A stretch of DNA of 64,000 nt from FEN-1350 sp964386005 (lineage in GTDB: Bacteria > Planctomycetota > Phycisphaerae > Sedimentisphaerales > Anaerohalosphaeraceae): contig CAYLSB010000015.1 in the NCBI GenBank assembly GCA_964386005.1, forward strand, positions 1 to 64,000, in the 5' to 3' direction. Positions within the stretch are counted from its first letter, which is position 1. Every line of letters starts with the position of its first letter. The position numbers and the translations under genes were made by a program. Positions 1 to 9,315 of the stretch are shown here, in pieces. Under the pieces are notes generated by a model. That model was not told the DNA's origin. It worked only from the letters and a program-made list of their open reading frames with translations, and did no database searches.

Positions 1-51
1 ATTGTAATTAATGAAGTTATAAGAAAATCAAAATTCAACAACCGGACAGCA

Positions 52-1593
52 GTGGGAAAGCGGATTGATATGATGATACGATTGGCTCCAAACCGGATGA
101 TGTTATTGATCGTGTTCACGATAACGATGTTTCGGGCATTGCCGGTCTATTCTGCCGACCAGCCGCAGTGGGGCCAGGCGTGGACTCGCAATCAGATATC
201 CTCCGAGACCGGTTTGCCCGATTCTTTCAATCCTGACTCCGGAACCAATCTCAAATGGAAGGCCGATCTGGGCACCGAAACCTACTCGACCCCGATTGTT
301 GCCGGCGGCAAGGTCTTCATCGGGACCAACAACAATCGGCCGCGCGATCCGCACCACACAGGCGACCGAGGCATCACGATGTGTTTGAAGGAATCCGACG
401 GTTCGTTGTGCTGGCAGCTTGTCTCGGAGAAGATCGGTACAAAGGATGTGTATCTCGACTGGCCGCGGGCGGGAAACTCGTGTCCGGTGACGGTTGAGGG
501 GAACCGCGTCTATACCGTTACCAGCAGCAATATCGTCGTCTGTCTTGATATTCTTGGCCTTGCCAACGGAAACGATGGGCCATTTCAGGATGAAGCGCAT
601 TTTGCGACACCGGCGGATAAAGACCCCGAGATCCTGTGTGAGATCGACGCCGATATCATCTGGGCTTTCGATATTCCCTCGCAAGCAGGAACCTATCCGC
701 ACGATGCGGCGCATGCGTCGATCCTGATCGACGGGCCGTTTCTCTATCTGAACACCTCCAACGGCGTTGACAACACGCACCGCAAGATCCGCAAGCCGGA
801 TGGGCCAAGCTTGATTGTGCTGGACAAAGCCACGGGTCGGTTGCTGGCCAAAGACAATGAGGGGATCGGACCGCGGATTTTCCACTCGACCTGGTCGTCG
901 CCGGGTATCGGTACAATCGGCGATCAAAGGTTTGCATATTTTGCCGGCGGTGATGGCGTTGTTTATGCGTTCGAGCCGCTCAAGAACATACCGCTGGAAG
1001 GAACCGTTGCGATTCTGAAGCGGACTTGGATGTTCGACCCGGACCCAACCGGTCCCAAGGAAAATGTCAGCCAGTATCTGACCAATCGTGAAATCAGTCC
1101 GAGCAATATCAAGGGTATGGCCGTGTTCGACTCCGGGCGCATGTATGTGGCCGTCGGCGGAGATATCTGGTGGGGTAAAAATCAGGCGTGGCTGAAGTGT
1201 TTCAAGGCCGAGGGAGAGGGGGATATTTCGTCGTCGGCTCTCGTCTGGTCGTATGATCTTAACCGTCATAGTTGCTCAACTCCTGCCGTTTTCAACGGAA
1301 TGGTATTCGCGGCCGACACCGAAGGTCTATTCCATTGTGTCGATGCCGAGACGGGCAAAGCCGTTTGGACACATGATCTTGGCGGAGAGATTTGGGCTTC
1401 ACCGATGGTGGCTGATGGCAAGGTCTATCTCGGAAATCGCAAAGGTGAATTGTACGTCTTTGCCGCCCAGAAGGAAAAAAAACTCTTGGCGGAAATCAAA
1501 CTTGACGACCCGATCTCCGCCACCGTTACCTGCGCCAACAAGACTCTCTACGTCGCCACCAACAAAACCCTTTACGCCGCGACCATAAAATAA
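52..1593 (+). CDS. Exported PQQ-like beta-propeller repeat protein
   Basis: 513 aa from a GTG start; in-frame ATGs at 70 and 73 are equally plausible starts. A hydrophobic signal segment (about residues 17-33) ends in VYSA-DQ, which fits signal peptidase I cleavage, so the protein should lie in the periplasm or outside. The rest shows blade-like repeats typical of PQQ/BamB-like propellers: several copies of ADGKVYLG-type strands followed by ALDAxTGxxxW-like segments (DAETGKAVWTHDLG near residues 432-445). No dehydrogenase haem or metal motif is seen, so a binding or scaffold role is more likely than quinoprotein catalysis. Substrate unknown. It is followed after 9 bp by the Cys-cluster protein. 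Confidence 0.8.
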   Translation: MGKRIDMMIRLAPNRMMLLIVFTITMFRALPVYSADQPQWGQAWTRNQISSETGLPDSFNPDSGTNLKWKADLGTETYSTPIVAGGKVFIGTNNNRPRDPHHTGDRGITMCLKESDGSLCWQLVSEKIGTKDVYLDWPRAGNSCPVTVEGNRVYTVTSSNIVVCLDILGLANGNDGPFQDEAHFATPADKDPEILCEIDADIIWAFDIPSQAGTYPHDAAHASILIDGPFLYLNTSNGVDNTHRKIRKPDGPSLIVLDKATGRLLAKDNEGIGPRIFHSTWSSPGIGTIGDQRFAYFAGGDGVVYAFEPLKNIPLEGTVAILKRTWMFDPDPTGPKENVSQYLTNREISPSNIKGMAVFDSGRMYVAVGGDIWWGKNQAWLKCFKAEGEGDISSSALVWSYDLNRHSCSTPAVFNGMVFAADTEGLFHCVDAETGKAVWTHDLGGEIWASPMVADGKVYLGNRKGELYVFAAQKEKKLLAEIKLDDPISATVTCANKTLYVATNKTLYAATIK

Positions 1594-1602
1594 TCTCCCC
1601 CG

Positions 1603-2172
1603 ATGAAATTCTTGCCGAAACATTCCATTCAATATATCGAGAAATATCGGGATCTCAGGGAGCAACTCGATCGGACGATCGAACATCTGGAGTCGATTCA
1701 TCGAGCCCAGATCGTCTGTACTCGCGGCTGCTGCGATTGCTGCATGAACCTGTCAGTTTTCGCGGTGGAATTTTCCTCGATTGTGGATGAATTATCCCGC
1801 ACCGATACAGGTTTAATACGATTCGATCCGGACCGATCGTGCGGATATCTGGAAGAGGGGCTGTGTCGCATCTACCCCTCTCGGCCGATCATCTGCCGTA
1901 CACACGGCCTGCCCGTCGCGTTTGAAAGCGAATCCGAACCCGGCCGAATGGAGGTTTCATTTTGCCCGAAAAATTTCACTCACGCTGATCCGGACGAATT
2001 GGATTTCAGTCCCGAAAATACACTGGATCTTTCCGAACTCAACGAACAGTTGTGCCGGATCAATAATGAGTTTCTCGATGCCTGTCACACTCATGGCATT
2101 GAAATGCCGGTGCGAATCGAAATGAAATGCTTTCCGGATACGCTCCGTCAATCATCCGATGGATGTGGATGA
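1603..2172 (+). CDS. YkgJ-family cysteine cluster protein
   Basis: 189 aa. The YkgJ (Zn/Fe-chelating) family signature is visible: a CxxxCCxxC cluster near residues 43-51, followed by CGYLEEGLCRIYPSRPIICR near residues 83-102, whose cysteines complete a probable metal or Fe-S site. The family is described as putative metal chelators and its biochemical role is mostly unknown. It starts 9 bp after the propeller gene and is probably co-transcribed with it. Its last 21 bases overlap the end of the convergent MFS gene. Confidence 0.85.
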   Translation: MKFLPKHSIQYIEKYRDLREQLDRTIEHLESIHRAQIVCTRGCCDCCMNLSVFAVEFSSIVDELSRTDTGLIRFDPDRSCGYLEEGLCRIYPSRPIICRTHGLPVAFESESEPGRMEVSFCPKNFTHADPDELDFSPENTLDLSELNEQLCRINNEFLDACHTHGIEMPVRIEMKCFPDTLRQSSDGCG

Positions 2173-3342
2173 CGCACTTTGTTTCTTCATCCGAAGATGA
2201 AACACATACAACACGACGACCGCGGCGAGTTGGCCCGCGATGGAAAACCCGATCAATCCGGGTAGCCAATAATCATAGAGCAATCCCATCACAGCGCTGC
2301 CGATAAACCACGCGATACCGAAACCCGTATTGAATACCCCGAAGCCCGTTGCGCGTCGATCCTTCGGGACCAGACCCGCCACGACCGCACGCACAACCGA
2401 CTCGACCGCGCCGAGACCGATTCCCCACAGAACAAGCCCTGCGATAATCCAGGCCAGGTTCTGCGAAAACGCCAGGGCGGCAAATCCCGACGAGATCAGA
2501 AACGCGGTGATCAATACCGGAATGCCGATTCGATCGTATAACCGACCGAAGATCAGCGCGGCAATCGCATCGACGCCCATCGTGCCGGCATACAACAGGG
2601 GGATCCACTGGTCGCTGACCAGCTCATACCGTTTGACGTGAAAGGCGACCAGCGGGAAATCCGCGTACGCCGCCGCGACAAGTCCGATGGCAACCAGATA
2701 CAAACCAAACAGCGGAGAAAATTTTCCCGTCCCTTCTTTACCGTACCTGGCTTCAAGTTCCTGCGGGCGCGGATAGATTATTTTAGCGGTGATCAATATT
2801 GACAATGCAAGGACTGCCGGAATCGCCAGAACTCCATAGGCCGCGATATAACTTTTTTTCCAGGCCAAAATCACAGCGACCAGAATCGGCCCGGCCATTC
2901 CCCCGATCTGGTCCATCGCCTCATGCAGTGCAAAGCCCCACCCGTGTCCGACGGCGCTTGTGGCGTGGGAGAGCATCGCGTCGCGTGCCGGCGTTCGAAT
3001 GGATTTGCCGATGCGTTCCAGAAGGATGAGAACGAGGGCGATATCCCATCGGCCGGCAAGTGCCATCGCGGGAACGGCCAACAGATTTACGCTGTACCCG
3101 ATGATTGTGAAGGTCCAGTACCGTTTGGTTTTGTCCGAAAGCACGCCGGAAATGATTCGAAGCCCGTATCCGAACAGTTCGCCAAGACCCGCGACAATGC
3201 CGACGGCGGTGGCCGAAGCGCCGAGTATCTTCAAATAAGGTCCATTGATGCCGCGGGCGGCTTCATAGGTGACATCCGCAAAAAGACTGATCAGTCCCAG
3301 GAGGATGACAAACCAGACGGCTTTTTTTCGGGGCAGATCCAT
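2152..3342 (-). CDS. MFS transporter, last gene of the trx-crcB-DUF190 operon
   Basis: 396 aa with about 12 hydrophobic segments. It has major facilitator signatures: GELFGYGLRIISGVLSDKTK in the first loop region, and the later GxLYDRIG-type loop (GRLYDRIGIPVLITAF). C-terminal residues after the last membrane segment are basic. It follows DUF190 by 9 bp and appears to end a four-gene minus-strand operon. Substrate cannot be read from the sequence; a stress-related drug/H+ antiporter type is possible. Confidence 0.85.
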   Translation of the reverse strand: MDLPRKKAVWFVILLGLISLFADVTYEAARGINGPYLKILGASATAVGIVAGLGELFGYGLRIISGVLSDKTKRYWTFTIIGYSVNLLAVPAMALAGRWDIALVLILLERIGKSIRTPARDAMLSHATSAVGHGWGFALHEAMDQIGGMAGPILVAVILAWKKSYIAAYGVLAIPAVLALSILITAKIIYPRPQELEARYGKEGTGKFSPLFGLYLVAIGLVAAAYADFPLVAFHVKRYELVSDQWIPLLYAGTMGVDAIAALIFGRLYDRIGIPVLITAFLISSGFAALAFSQNLAWIIAGLVLWGIGLGAVESVVRAVVAGLVPKDRRATGFGVFNTGFGIAWFIGSAVMGLLYDYWLPGLIGFSIAGQLAAVVVLYVFHLRMKKQSASSTSIG

Positions 3343-3351
3343 GATCGTCTC

Positions 3352-3693
3352 TCACGCTTGCTGGGAATGCCGATAGGCGATCACATTGACCTTTTCGAGG
3401 GTTACCAATCCTTCCCCGATCAGGCCGTCCAGTTCCGGAAGCCATGGATGAATCCGTTCCGGTTTATCCACGATTTCGATTACGATGGGAAGATCTTCGG
3501 ACAGTCGAAGTATTTTGGATGTATGGATACGGCTGTTGGCGCCAAAACCCAGACAACCCTTGAGGACCGTCGCTCCGGCCAATCCTTTTTTTCGGGCGGA
3601 TTCGACGATGACTTCGTACAGCGGGCGACCGTGGACTTTGTCACTTTCACCGATGAAGATTCGCAACAAATCCGCTTCCGAAGGCAGTTTCAT
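3352..3693 (-). CDS. DUF190 family protein, PII-like, partner of CrcB
   Basis: 113 aa, full length for DUF190. Typical features: LLRIFIGESDKVHGRPLYE near the N terminus, then GLAGATVLKGCLGFG, and the LPIVIEIVD strand. Solved DUF190 structures have a ferredoxin-like, PII-related fold, and these genes commonly neighbour or fuse to crcB fluoride channels, so a regulatory or stabilising role for the channel is a reasonable inference. Here crcB lies immediately upstream, 10 bp away. Confidence 0.88.
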   Translation of the reverse strand: MKLPSEADLLRIFIGESDKVHGRPLYEVIVESARKKGLAGATVLKGCLGFGANSRIHTSKILRLSEDLPIVIEIVDKPERIHPWLPELDGLIGEGLVTLEKVNVIAYRHSQQA

Positions 3694-3703
3694 AAAATAC
3701 TCC

Positions 3704-4078
3704 TTACACCATCCGACCGACCGCCATGCCGCCGATCAACGCCGCGATTCCGACGCCGTTATGGACAAGGAAATTGGCCAAGGCGTATAGCCATTGAGAA
3801 TCGCCGATCAGATTGGATGTTTCAAACACGAAGGTGGAAAACGTAGTAAAAGCACCGAGAAAACCGATGAACACGACGGTTCGAATTTCCGGCCGGGTAT
3901 GAATTCTCGATTCCATCAAAATCCAAAGTAAACCGAATACGAAACATCCGAGAAGATTTACAACAAGAGTTCCCCACGGAAACCCCGCCCCGGCCAATCG
4001 CTGGACCAGTCCCCCCAGTCCATATCGAGCCAACGTTCCCAGCGCGCCGGCGATTGCCAGGTAAATGATTCTATCCAT
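3704..4078 (-). CDS. crcB: Fluoride ion channel/exporter CrcB (Fluc)
   Basis: 124 aa from the ATG at 4078. The open frame extends further upstream but only as antisense to trxA, so the short start is preferred; it is 2 bp after the thioredoxin stop. Four hydrophobic segments and the Fluc signatures are present: GTLARYG, GTLVVNLLGCFVFG and GFLGAFTTFSTFVFET. The polar Asn of the second segment and the TTFSTF motif line the fluoride pathway in characterised homologues. The protein would export cytoplasmic F-. I looked for a fluoride riboswitch upstream of the operon and saw none. Confidence 0.93.
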   Translation of the reverse strand: MDRIIYLAIAGALGTLARYGLGGLVQRLAGAGFPWGTLVVNLLGCFVFGLLWILMESRIHTRPEIRTVVFIGFLGAFTTFSTFVFETSNLIGDSQWLYALANFLVHNGVGIAALIGGMAVGRMV

Positions 4079-4080
4079 TG

Positions 4081-4407
4081 TTATTTGAGGAGTTCGTCGA
4101 TTTTGGCGGCGATTTCTTTTTTGGCGGTCAGTCCGGTCCATCGGAAGACTACCTGTCCCTTGTGGAAGAGGATCATGGTGGGAATAGCGGAGATGGAATG
4201 CTCGATGGCGGCGTCGCGATGGTCGTCGGTGTTGACCTTGGCGATGACGGCCCGTCCGGCGTAATCCTTGGAAAGTTCTTCGACGATGGGGGCCATCATA
4301 CGGCAGGGGCCGCACCAGGGCGCCCAGAAATCCACCAGTACGGGCTGCTCGGCTTCCACGGTTTGCTTAAAGTTCGCATCGGTTAGTTCAACGACATTCC
4401 CTGCCAT
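4081..4407 (-). CDS. trxA: Thioredoxin
   Basis: 108 aa. The ATG at 4407 is chosen because an AAAGGA ribosome-binding site lies 7 bases upstream. The active site WCGPC is at residues 31-35 and the conserved cis-Pro loop (SAIPTMILF) near residues 70-78, both as in classical cytosolic thioredoxins. There is no signal peptide. It is the first gene of the operon with crcB, DUF190 and an MFS carrier, an unusual coupling of thiol redox with fluoride export. Confidence 0.95.
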   Translation of the reverse strand: MAGNVVELTDANFKQTVEAEQPVLVDFWAPWCGPCRMMAPIVEELSKDYAGRAVIAKVNTDDHRDAAIEHSISAIPTMILFHKGQVVFRWTGLTAKKEIAAKIDELLK

Positions 4408-4515
4408 GGGCAATCCTTTCGTTCAGTAAATATTACCAAATCCTGTTCGTAAAGCATTATACTCGTCCGAGGCGGTCGGTCAAATGGAAATCGGCAAACT
4501 GTTGGCATGCTGTGA

Positions 4516-5589
4516 TTACGTCATGGCTTCATCGGAAGCCAAGGGGCAAGAGGACTCGGGTTTGGGAGATTCGGATGAATTCGGTTGGGCCGGCAATTCG
4601 ATGATGGGAATTCGCGGGTGGATTTCCGCAACGGGAGTTTCGACGGCGGACTTGGTTTCGTCGATAGGAGTGAATATTACGGCGACATCCGGTGACGAAT
4701 CATCATCGAAGATCGGTTCCTCCGGGAGATCTTCTTCGTCATTGGGCTCGGCGAGGGCTTCGGCGGATGTCGAGTCCGGTTCGATCCGAAGCGACGATTC
4801 GTGTGCCGATTCCGCCTCGGCGGCATAGATCGCTTTTGGAACAGCTTGTTCGGCGGGTTCGTCGGTCAAGGCGCGAACATGGATCGATCCCAGCGGCTCG
4901 GGCTGTTCGATCCAGATCAGGTGCAGGCGGATCAATTCGAGCATGCCGAGAAACAAACCAATCATGACCAGCCGGTTGCCACGATCTTTGAAGATCTGTT
5001 CCATGGTCATGGGGCCTTCGGTCTGGAGGCGATGAAGGATTTCTATCTGGTAGAGGTCGATGGGCGTGTCGTCGGAAATATGTTCATAGCTCTGGTAATT
5101 GCCAACGCTCTTGAGAATGCCCTCGAAGACCTCCAACAAGGTCCATAGACTGACCTGGTCGAGATCGACTTCCGGTTCGACATTCCCCTTTAAGCCGGCG
5201 AGAATGAGGTCGGGCCGGGTGAACCGATCTCCGCGAATTTCGGCCGAAGACTCGAGCCGATTGGCGGCGTCTTTGAATTTCTTATATTCGAGAAGCTGGC
5301 GGACCAGTTCCGCTCTGGGATCGAGCATTGGGGTATCGCCCTCTTCGTCGGCGGAAACGGCCGGCAGAAGCATGGCCGACTTGATTTCCATCAGCGTTGC
5401 GGCCATCACGAGAAAATCGCCGGCCAGATCGATATCGAGATCCTTGAGAATCTCGATATATTTGATGTATTGTTCGGTGATCCGGGCGATGGGGATATCG
5501 TAAATATCCACTTCTTCCTTGCGGACCAGATACAACAGGAGATCCAGCGGTCCCGAAAACACATCCAGATTGACGCGATATTCGCTCAC
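4516..5589 (-). CDS. scpA: Segregation and condensation protein A with long acidic C-terminal tail
   Basis: 357 aa from a GTG start that overlaps the upstream DUF2007 stop by 4 bases. The N-terminal 250 residues are typical ScpA (kleisin of the SMC-ScpAB condensin): YRVNLDVFSGPLDLLLYLV at the start, and a winged-helix-like end near residue 235. ScpA is usually about 250 aa. The remaining roughly 110 residues are rich in Glu, Asp, Ser and Pro with no recognisable fold and look disordered. No scpB is seen in the window. It is the last gene of trpS-DUF2007-scpA. Confidence 0.9.
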   Translation of the reverse strand: MSEYRVNLDVFSGPLDLLLYLVRKEEVDIYDIPIARITEQYIKYIEILKDLDIDLAGDFLVMAATLMEIKSAMLLPAVSADEEGDTPMLDPRAELVRQLLEYKKFKDAANRLESSAEIRGDRFTRPDLILAGLKGNVEPEVDLDQVSLWTLLEVFEGILKSVGNYQSYEHISDDTPIDLYQIEILHRLQTEGPMTMEQIFKDRGNRLVMIGLFLGMLELIRLHLIWIEQPEPLGSIHVRALTDEPAEQAVPKAIYAAEAESAHESSLRIEPDSTSAEALAEPNDEEDLPEEPIFDDDSSPDVAVIFTPIDETKSAVETPVAEIHPRIPIIELPAQPNSSESPKPESSCPLASDEAMT

Positions 5590-5861
5590 GTCGGCTCTCC
5601 TGGTTCGCTGTCGAACAGACCGTCAACATCGACGGGGGGCTGCCGATCCATCTCGGCCAGGATGGATTTGGCTTTCTCGAAATCACCGGCCAGAACCTGT
5701 AATTGGATGCGAACTTCCTGAATGGGGGGCATATTCGCGATCAGATCGCCCCCGACAACGGCCACTTTCAATCCGGCCGATTCCAGCGCCAGCTTGGCGA
5801 TTTCGGCGTCGAAATCGTTTTCATATTCCGCAACGGTTATTAACGACTCGTTCTCTCTCAT
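5586..5861 (-). CDS. DUF2007-type signal-transducing protein
   Basis: 91 aa from the ATG at 5861, 2 bp after the trpS stop. It has the small alpha/beta DUF2007 pattern: an early strand (LITVAEYENDFDAEIAKLAL), then SAGLKVAVVGGD, and QVRIQLQV-like residues before a helix containing FEKAKSILAEM. The family is related to PII-type regulators and its function is not established. The frame is open further upstream only within the antisense of trpS. It overlaps the scpA start, so translation is probably coupled. Confidence 0.75.
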   Translation of the reverse strand: MRENESLITVAEYENDFDAEIAKLALESAGLKVAVVGGDLIANMPPIQEVRIQLQVLAGDFEKAKSILAEMDRQPPVDVDGLFDSEPGEPT

Positions 5862-5863
5862 GG

Positions 5864-6829
5864 TTAAAATCCTAATCCTGTAACCTGTCGTACCCTGTCG
5901 ATGGTTTTTCGGGCCACGACACGGGCCCGTTTTCCCCCGTCGTCGAGTACGTGTAAAACCGCATCGCGATCCTTTTCCAGATCGGCGCGTTTTTCCCGAT
6001 AAGGTCGGAAGTACTGCAGCATCAGTTCGGCGACGCGCTTCTTGACGGTGCCATAGCCGGTTCCGCCCTTGCGATATTTTTCTTCCCATTCCCGGAGTTC
6101 TTCGGCCGTTGCTACCAGCTTTAACAGAGCGAAAATATTACATTTGTCGGGATCTTTCGGTTGTTCGACCGGAGTCGAATCGGTCACGATCTTCATGATC
6201 TTGCTTTTAACGGAATTCTCCGGTTCAAATAGCTCGATGGTGTTGCCGTAACTTTTACTCATCTTGCGGCCGTCAAGGCCCGGAACCACTGCCACGGAAT
6301 CGAGGATGTAGTCCTTTGGAAGGGTCAGCGTTTCACCATAGATCGAGTTGAATTTCATCGCAATATCGCGGGTAACCTCAATATGCTGTTTCTGGTCGGC
6401 TCCGACGGGGACCAGCTCGCTGTGATAGATCAGGATGTCGGCGGCTTGCAGGACCGGGTAGGCAAAGAGGCCGTGATTGGCCGACAAGCCCTGATCGACC
6501 TTGTCCTTGTAGGACGTACACCGCTGCAACAAACCCATCGGAGTAACACACGACAAAATCCACGAGAGCTCAGTGACCTCCGGAACATCTGACTGACGCC
6601 AGAATATCGTTTTTTTCGTGTCCAAACCAAGGGCCAGATAATCCATAGTGACATCCAGGCATCGCTGACGAAGATCATCAGGGGCCGGATTGTTCGTCAT
6701 GGCGTGATAGTCGGCGATGAAATAAAAACCTTCATTTTCAGACTGCAATTGAAGATGCTGACGCATTGCGCCGAAAAAGTTGCCTATATGTAACTTTCCG
6801 GACGGTTGAATACCCGATAGTACTCTCAA
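5864..6829 (-). CDS. trpS: Tryptophanyl-tRNA synthetase
   Basis: 321 aa from a TTG at 6829, chosen because GGGAG lies 6 bases upstream and because the protein then begins MRVLSGIQPSGKLHIGN, exactly where family members begin. An ATG at 6907 would add 26 unusual residues. Class I signatures: HIGN at residues 14-17 and KMSKS at 189-193. It charges tRNA-Trp in the cytoplasm. It heads a three-gene operon with DUF2007 and scpA. Confidence 0.95.
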   Translation of the reverse strand: MRVLSGIQPSGKLHIGNFFGAMRQHLQLQSENEGFYFIADYHAMTNNPAPDDLRQRCLDVTMDYLALGLDTKKTIFWRQSDVPEVTELSWILSCVTPMGLLQRCTSYKDKVDQGLSANHGLFAYPVLQAADILIYHSELVPVGADQKQHIEVTRDIAMKFNSIYGETLTLPKDYILDSVAVVPGLDGRKMSKSYGNTIELFEPENSVKSKIMKIVTDSTPVEQPKDPDKCNIFALLKLVATAEELREWEEKYRKGGTGYGTVKKRVAELMLQYFRPYREKRADLEKDRDAVLHVLDDGGKRARVVARKTIDRVRQVTGLGF

Positions 6830-7312
6830 TTCTGTCTCCCGTGATCCGATAGGATCGTATTCGATTGCCAAATCATTCCATTTCATCCGAATACATAAGC
6901 TAACCATTTCCCCGGCCTTCCGTCAAGGCGGAACTGGCCAAAGAGGAAATAATCGAATGATTGGCCCCCTCGTTTTCGGCAATTCGTATTTGTATTCCCA
7001 ATAGCAAGCCCAGGATACATCGAATGGTTGTCTATGTTCGAATTATACGTTTGAATACAACCATGAAAGTAAATATCAAACGAAATTTATAGCCACGATT
7101 ATTTGCGCGAATAGCCGCATGAATCTGTTCTGTTGTCACATAATTAATGTACGATTTGCGCTCACTTTGGTAATGATTGACAATAAAACATAACAATATT
7201 CCTTTTTCAAGTTGACAGATTCATTCAATTAGGTAGCATTGAGAGAAATGGGTGCCTTGAAAGCGAGAATCAAGGCATAAAGTTCTTTTAACAATATTTG
7301 CGAGGAGAACAC
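6830..7312. other. AT-rich intergenic region between trpS and acs
   Basis: About 480 bases between divergent trpS and acs (about 405 if trpS starts at 6907). No coding frame, tRNA or repeat was recognised. The part from 7020 to 7260 is markedly AT-rich and contains two TTGACA-like hexamers (near 7177 and 7212), consistent with one or more acs promoters and upstream regulatory sites. Confidence 0.5.
7212..7239 (+). promoter_or_regulatory. Candidate acs promoter
   Basis: TTGACA at 7212-7217, a 16-base spacer, then TAGCAT at 7234-7239. The -35 is perfect and the -10 weak, which would suit an activated promoter. It would give a leader of about 65 bases before the acs ATG. Confidence 0.4.
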
Positions 7313-9292
7313 ATGGCAGAGCAAAAGAAGAGCATGGCTTCCCTGATGGTTGAAACCAGGAGATTTCCTCCTCCGGAACCGATCAAAAACAATGCATGGG
7401 TGAGCAGCGAAAAGCAGTATCAGCAATTATGGGAGCAGTCGATCAATGATCCCGATGGTTTTTGGCTCGAACAGGCCAAGATGCTTTCGTGGTACAAAGA
7501 ACCTACCGTTAGTTTGAGATATACCTGGGATACGAAAGCTCGTAAAATCGAGCATTCCTGGTTTGAAGACGGCCTGATCAATGTATCCTACAATTGCCTG
7601 GACCGACATATGGGTACGCCAACGGCCAAGAAAGTAGCCATTCTCTGGCAGGGCGAGGCGGATGCGGCCGTTAAAAAGATCACCTATGAACAACTTTATC
7701 AGGAAGTCTGCAAATTTGCCAATGTAATGAAAAGCCACGGAATCAAGCGAGGCGATCGCGTGGCGATTTATATGCCGATGGTTCCGGAGCTGTCTGTGGC
7801 CATGCTGGCTTGCACGAGAATCGGCGCAATCCATTCGATTATTTTCGGGGGATTCAGTTCCGATGCCATCAAAGGCCGGGTGACCGATTCCACCTGTAAG
7901 ATGCTGGTGACCGCCAATGTGTCGTTGCGGGCGGGCAAACATATCCAACTCAAGCAGATTGCCGATGAGGCCTTAGGAGGATGTCCAAGCATTGAAACGT
8001 GTGTCGTGGTTAAGGTGACGGACGATCCGTGCAATATGAAAGCCGGAAGAGATGTCTGGTACCACGAGGAGATGGCCAAGGCGTCCGACCAATGCCCGCC
8101 GGAACAAATGAAGGCCGAAGATCCGCTATTCATTCTTTATACGTCCGGTTCGACGGGAAGGCCGAAGGGCGTCGTACACACGACGGCCGGCTATCTGATG
8201 CACTGCGCAATTACACATAAGATCGTCTTTAATATCCATGAAGATGACATCTACTGGTGTACGGCCGACATCGGCTGGGTTACCGGGCACAGCTATATCG
8301 TCTATGGCCCGCTAACCAACGGCGCCACCTCGTTGATGTTCGAGGGAGTTCCAACCTATCCCGATGCCGGGCGTTTCTGGCAGATCTGCGACAAGTTCGG
8401 TGTGACGGTGTTCTATACGGCCCCGACGGCGATTCGCTCCCTGATGCGTTTGGGCGATGAGTGGGTTACAAAATACAAGCTCGACAAACTCCGGATTCTG
8501 GGGACGGTAGGCGAACCCATCAACCCCGAGGCATGGATCTGGTACTATGAAAAAGTCGGTCACAGTCGTTGCCCGATTGTCGATACCTGGTGGCAAACGG
8601 AAACCGGCGGATTTATGATTACCCCATTGCCGGGCGCCCACACCCTGAAACCCGGCAGCGCCTGCAAACCCTTCTTCGGAATCGATACGGTGGTTCTCCG
8701 CGACGACGGATCGGTCTGTAACGTCAACGAAGGCGGCAAGCTGTGCATTCGCAAGCCGTGGCCGGGAATGATGAGAACCATGTATGGCGACCATGATCGC
8801 TTCATCGACACCTACTTTACCATGTTCAACGATTTGTACTTCACAGGCGACGGCTGCCGCGTGGATGAAGATGGTGATCACTGGCTGATGGGTCGTATTG
8901 ACGATGTAGTCAATGTGTCCGGCCACCGAATCGGTACCGCCGAAGTCGAAAGCGCTCTGGTCAGTCATCCTAAGGTGGCCGAGGCCGCCGTAACCCCGAT
9001 TCCCCATGAGATCAAGGGCCAGGGCCTGTATGCGTATGTCACGCTGAAAGAAGGAATTCATGAAAGCGATGAGCTGAAGAAGGAACTGATGAATCACGTT
9101 CGCAAGGAGATCGGTCCGATCGCACAGCCCGAAGCGATACAGTTTGCACCGGCTTTGCCCAAGACGCGATCGGGCAAGATCATGCGACGGATTCTTCGAA
9201 AGATCGCCGAACGTGACACGGGGAGTCTCGGTGATATTACCACGTTGGCCGATCCGAGCGTCGTCGAACATCTGATTAAGGGACGCGGATAA
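7313..9292 (+). CDS. acs: Acetyl-CoA synthetase, AMP-forming
   Basis: 659 aa from the ATG at 7313, preceded by GAGGAG. Adenylate-forming family motifs are clear: the P-loop YTSGSTGRPKG, a WWQTETG segment in the acetate pocket region, and the C-terminal PKTRSGKIMRR in which Lys622 is the catalytic lysine that is reversibly acetylated in characterised Acs enzymes. It activates acetate with ATP and CoA in the cytoplasm. A terminator follows, then an OFA-type carrier. An AcuC-like deacetylase encoded at 10.7-11.9 kb and a GNAT domain at 14-15 kb could form its acetylation switch, by inference. Confidence 0.97.
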   Translation: MAEQKKSMASLMVETRRFPPPEPIKNNAWVSSEKQYQQLWEQSINDPDGFWLEQAKMLSWYKEPTVSLRYTWDTKARKIEHSWFEDGLINVSYNCLDRHMGTPTAKKVAILWQGEADAAVKKITYEQLYQEVCKFANVMKSHGIKRGDRVAIYMPMVPELSVAMLACTRIGAIHSIIFGGFSSDAIKGRVTDSTCKMLVTANVSLRAGKHIQLKQIADEALGGCPSIETCVVVKVTDDPCNMKAGRDVWYHEEMAKASDQCPPEQMKAEDPLFILYTSGSTGRPKGVVHTTAGYLMHCAITHKIVFNIHEDDIYWCTADIGWVTGHSYIVYGPLTNGATSLMFEGVPTYPDAGRFWQICDKFGVTVFYTAPTAIRSLMRLGDEWVTKYKLDKLRILGTVGEPINPEAWIWYYEKVGHSRCPIVDTWWQTETGGFMITPLPGAHTLKPGSACKPFFGIDTVVLRDDGSVCNVNEGGKLCIRKPWPGMMRTMYGDHDRFIDTYFTMFNDLYFTGDGCRVDEDGDHWLMGRIDDVVNVSGHRIGTAEVESALVSHPKVAEAAVTPIPHEIKGQGLYAYVTLKEGIHESDELKKELMNHVRKEIGPIAQPEAIQFAPALPKTRSGKIMRRILRKIAERDTGSLGDITTLADPSVVEHLIKGRG

Positions 9293-9315
9293 TCGGTTGT
9301 CTGATAACCAATAGA

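Noticed and set aside
3704..4315. 203-aa version of CrcB
   Set aside because: The extra 79 N-terminal residues are antisense-like, Arg-rich and lie over trxA on the same strand in another frame. The 124-aa form has the correct family start.
4408..4515. Fluoride riboswitch before trxA-crcB
   Set aside because: The conserved fluoride aptamer strings could not be found in this 108-base region.
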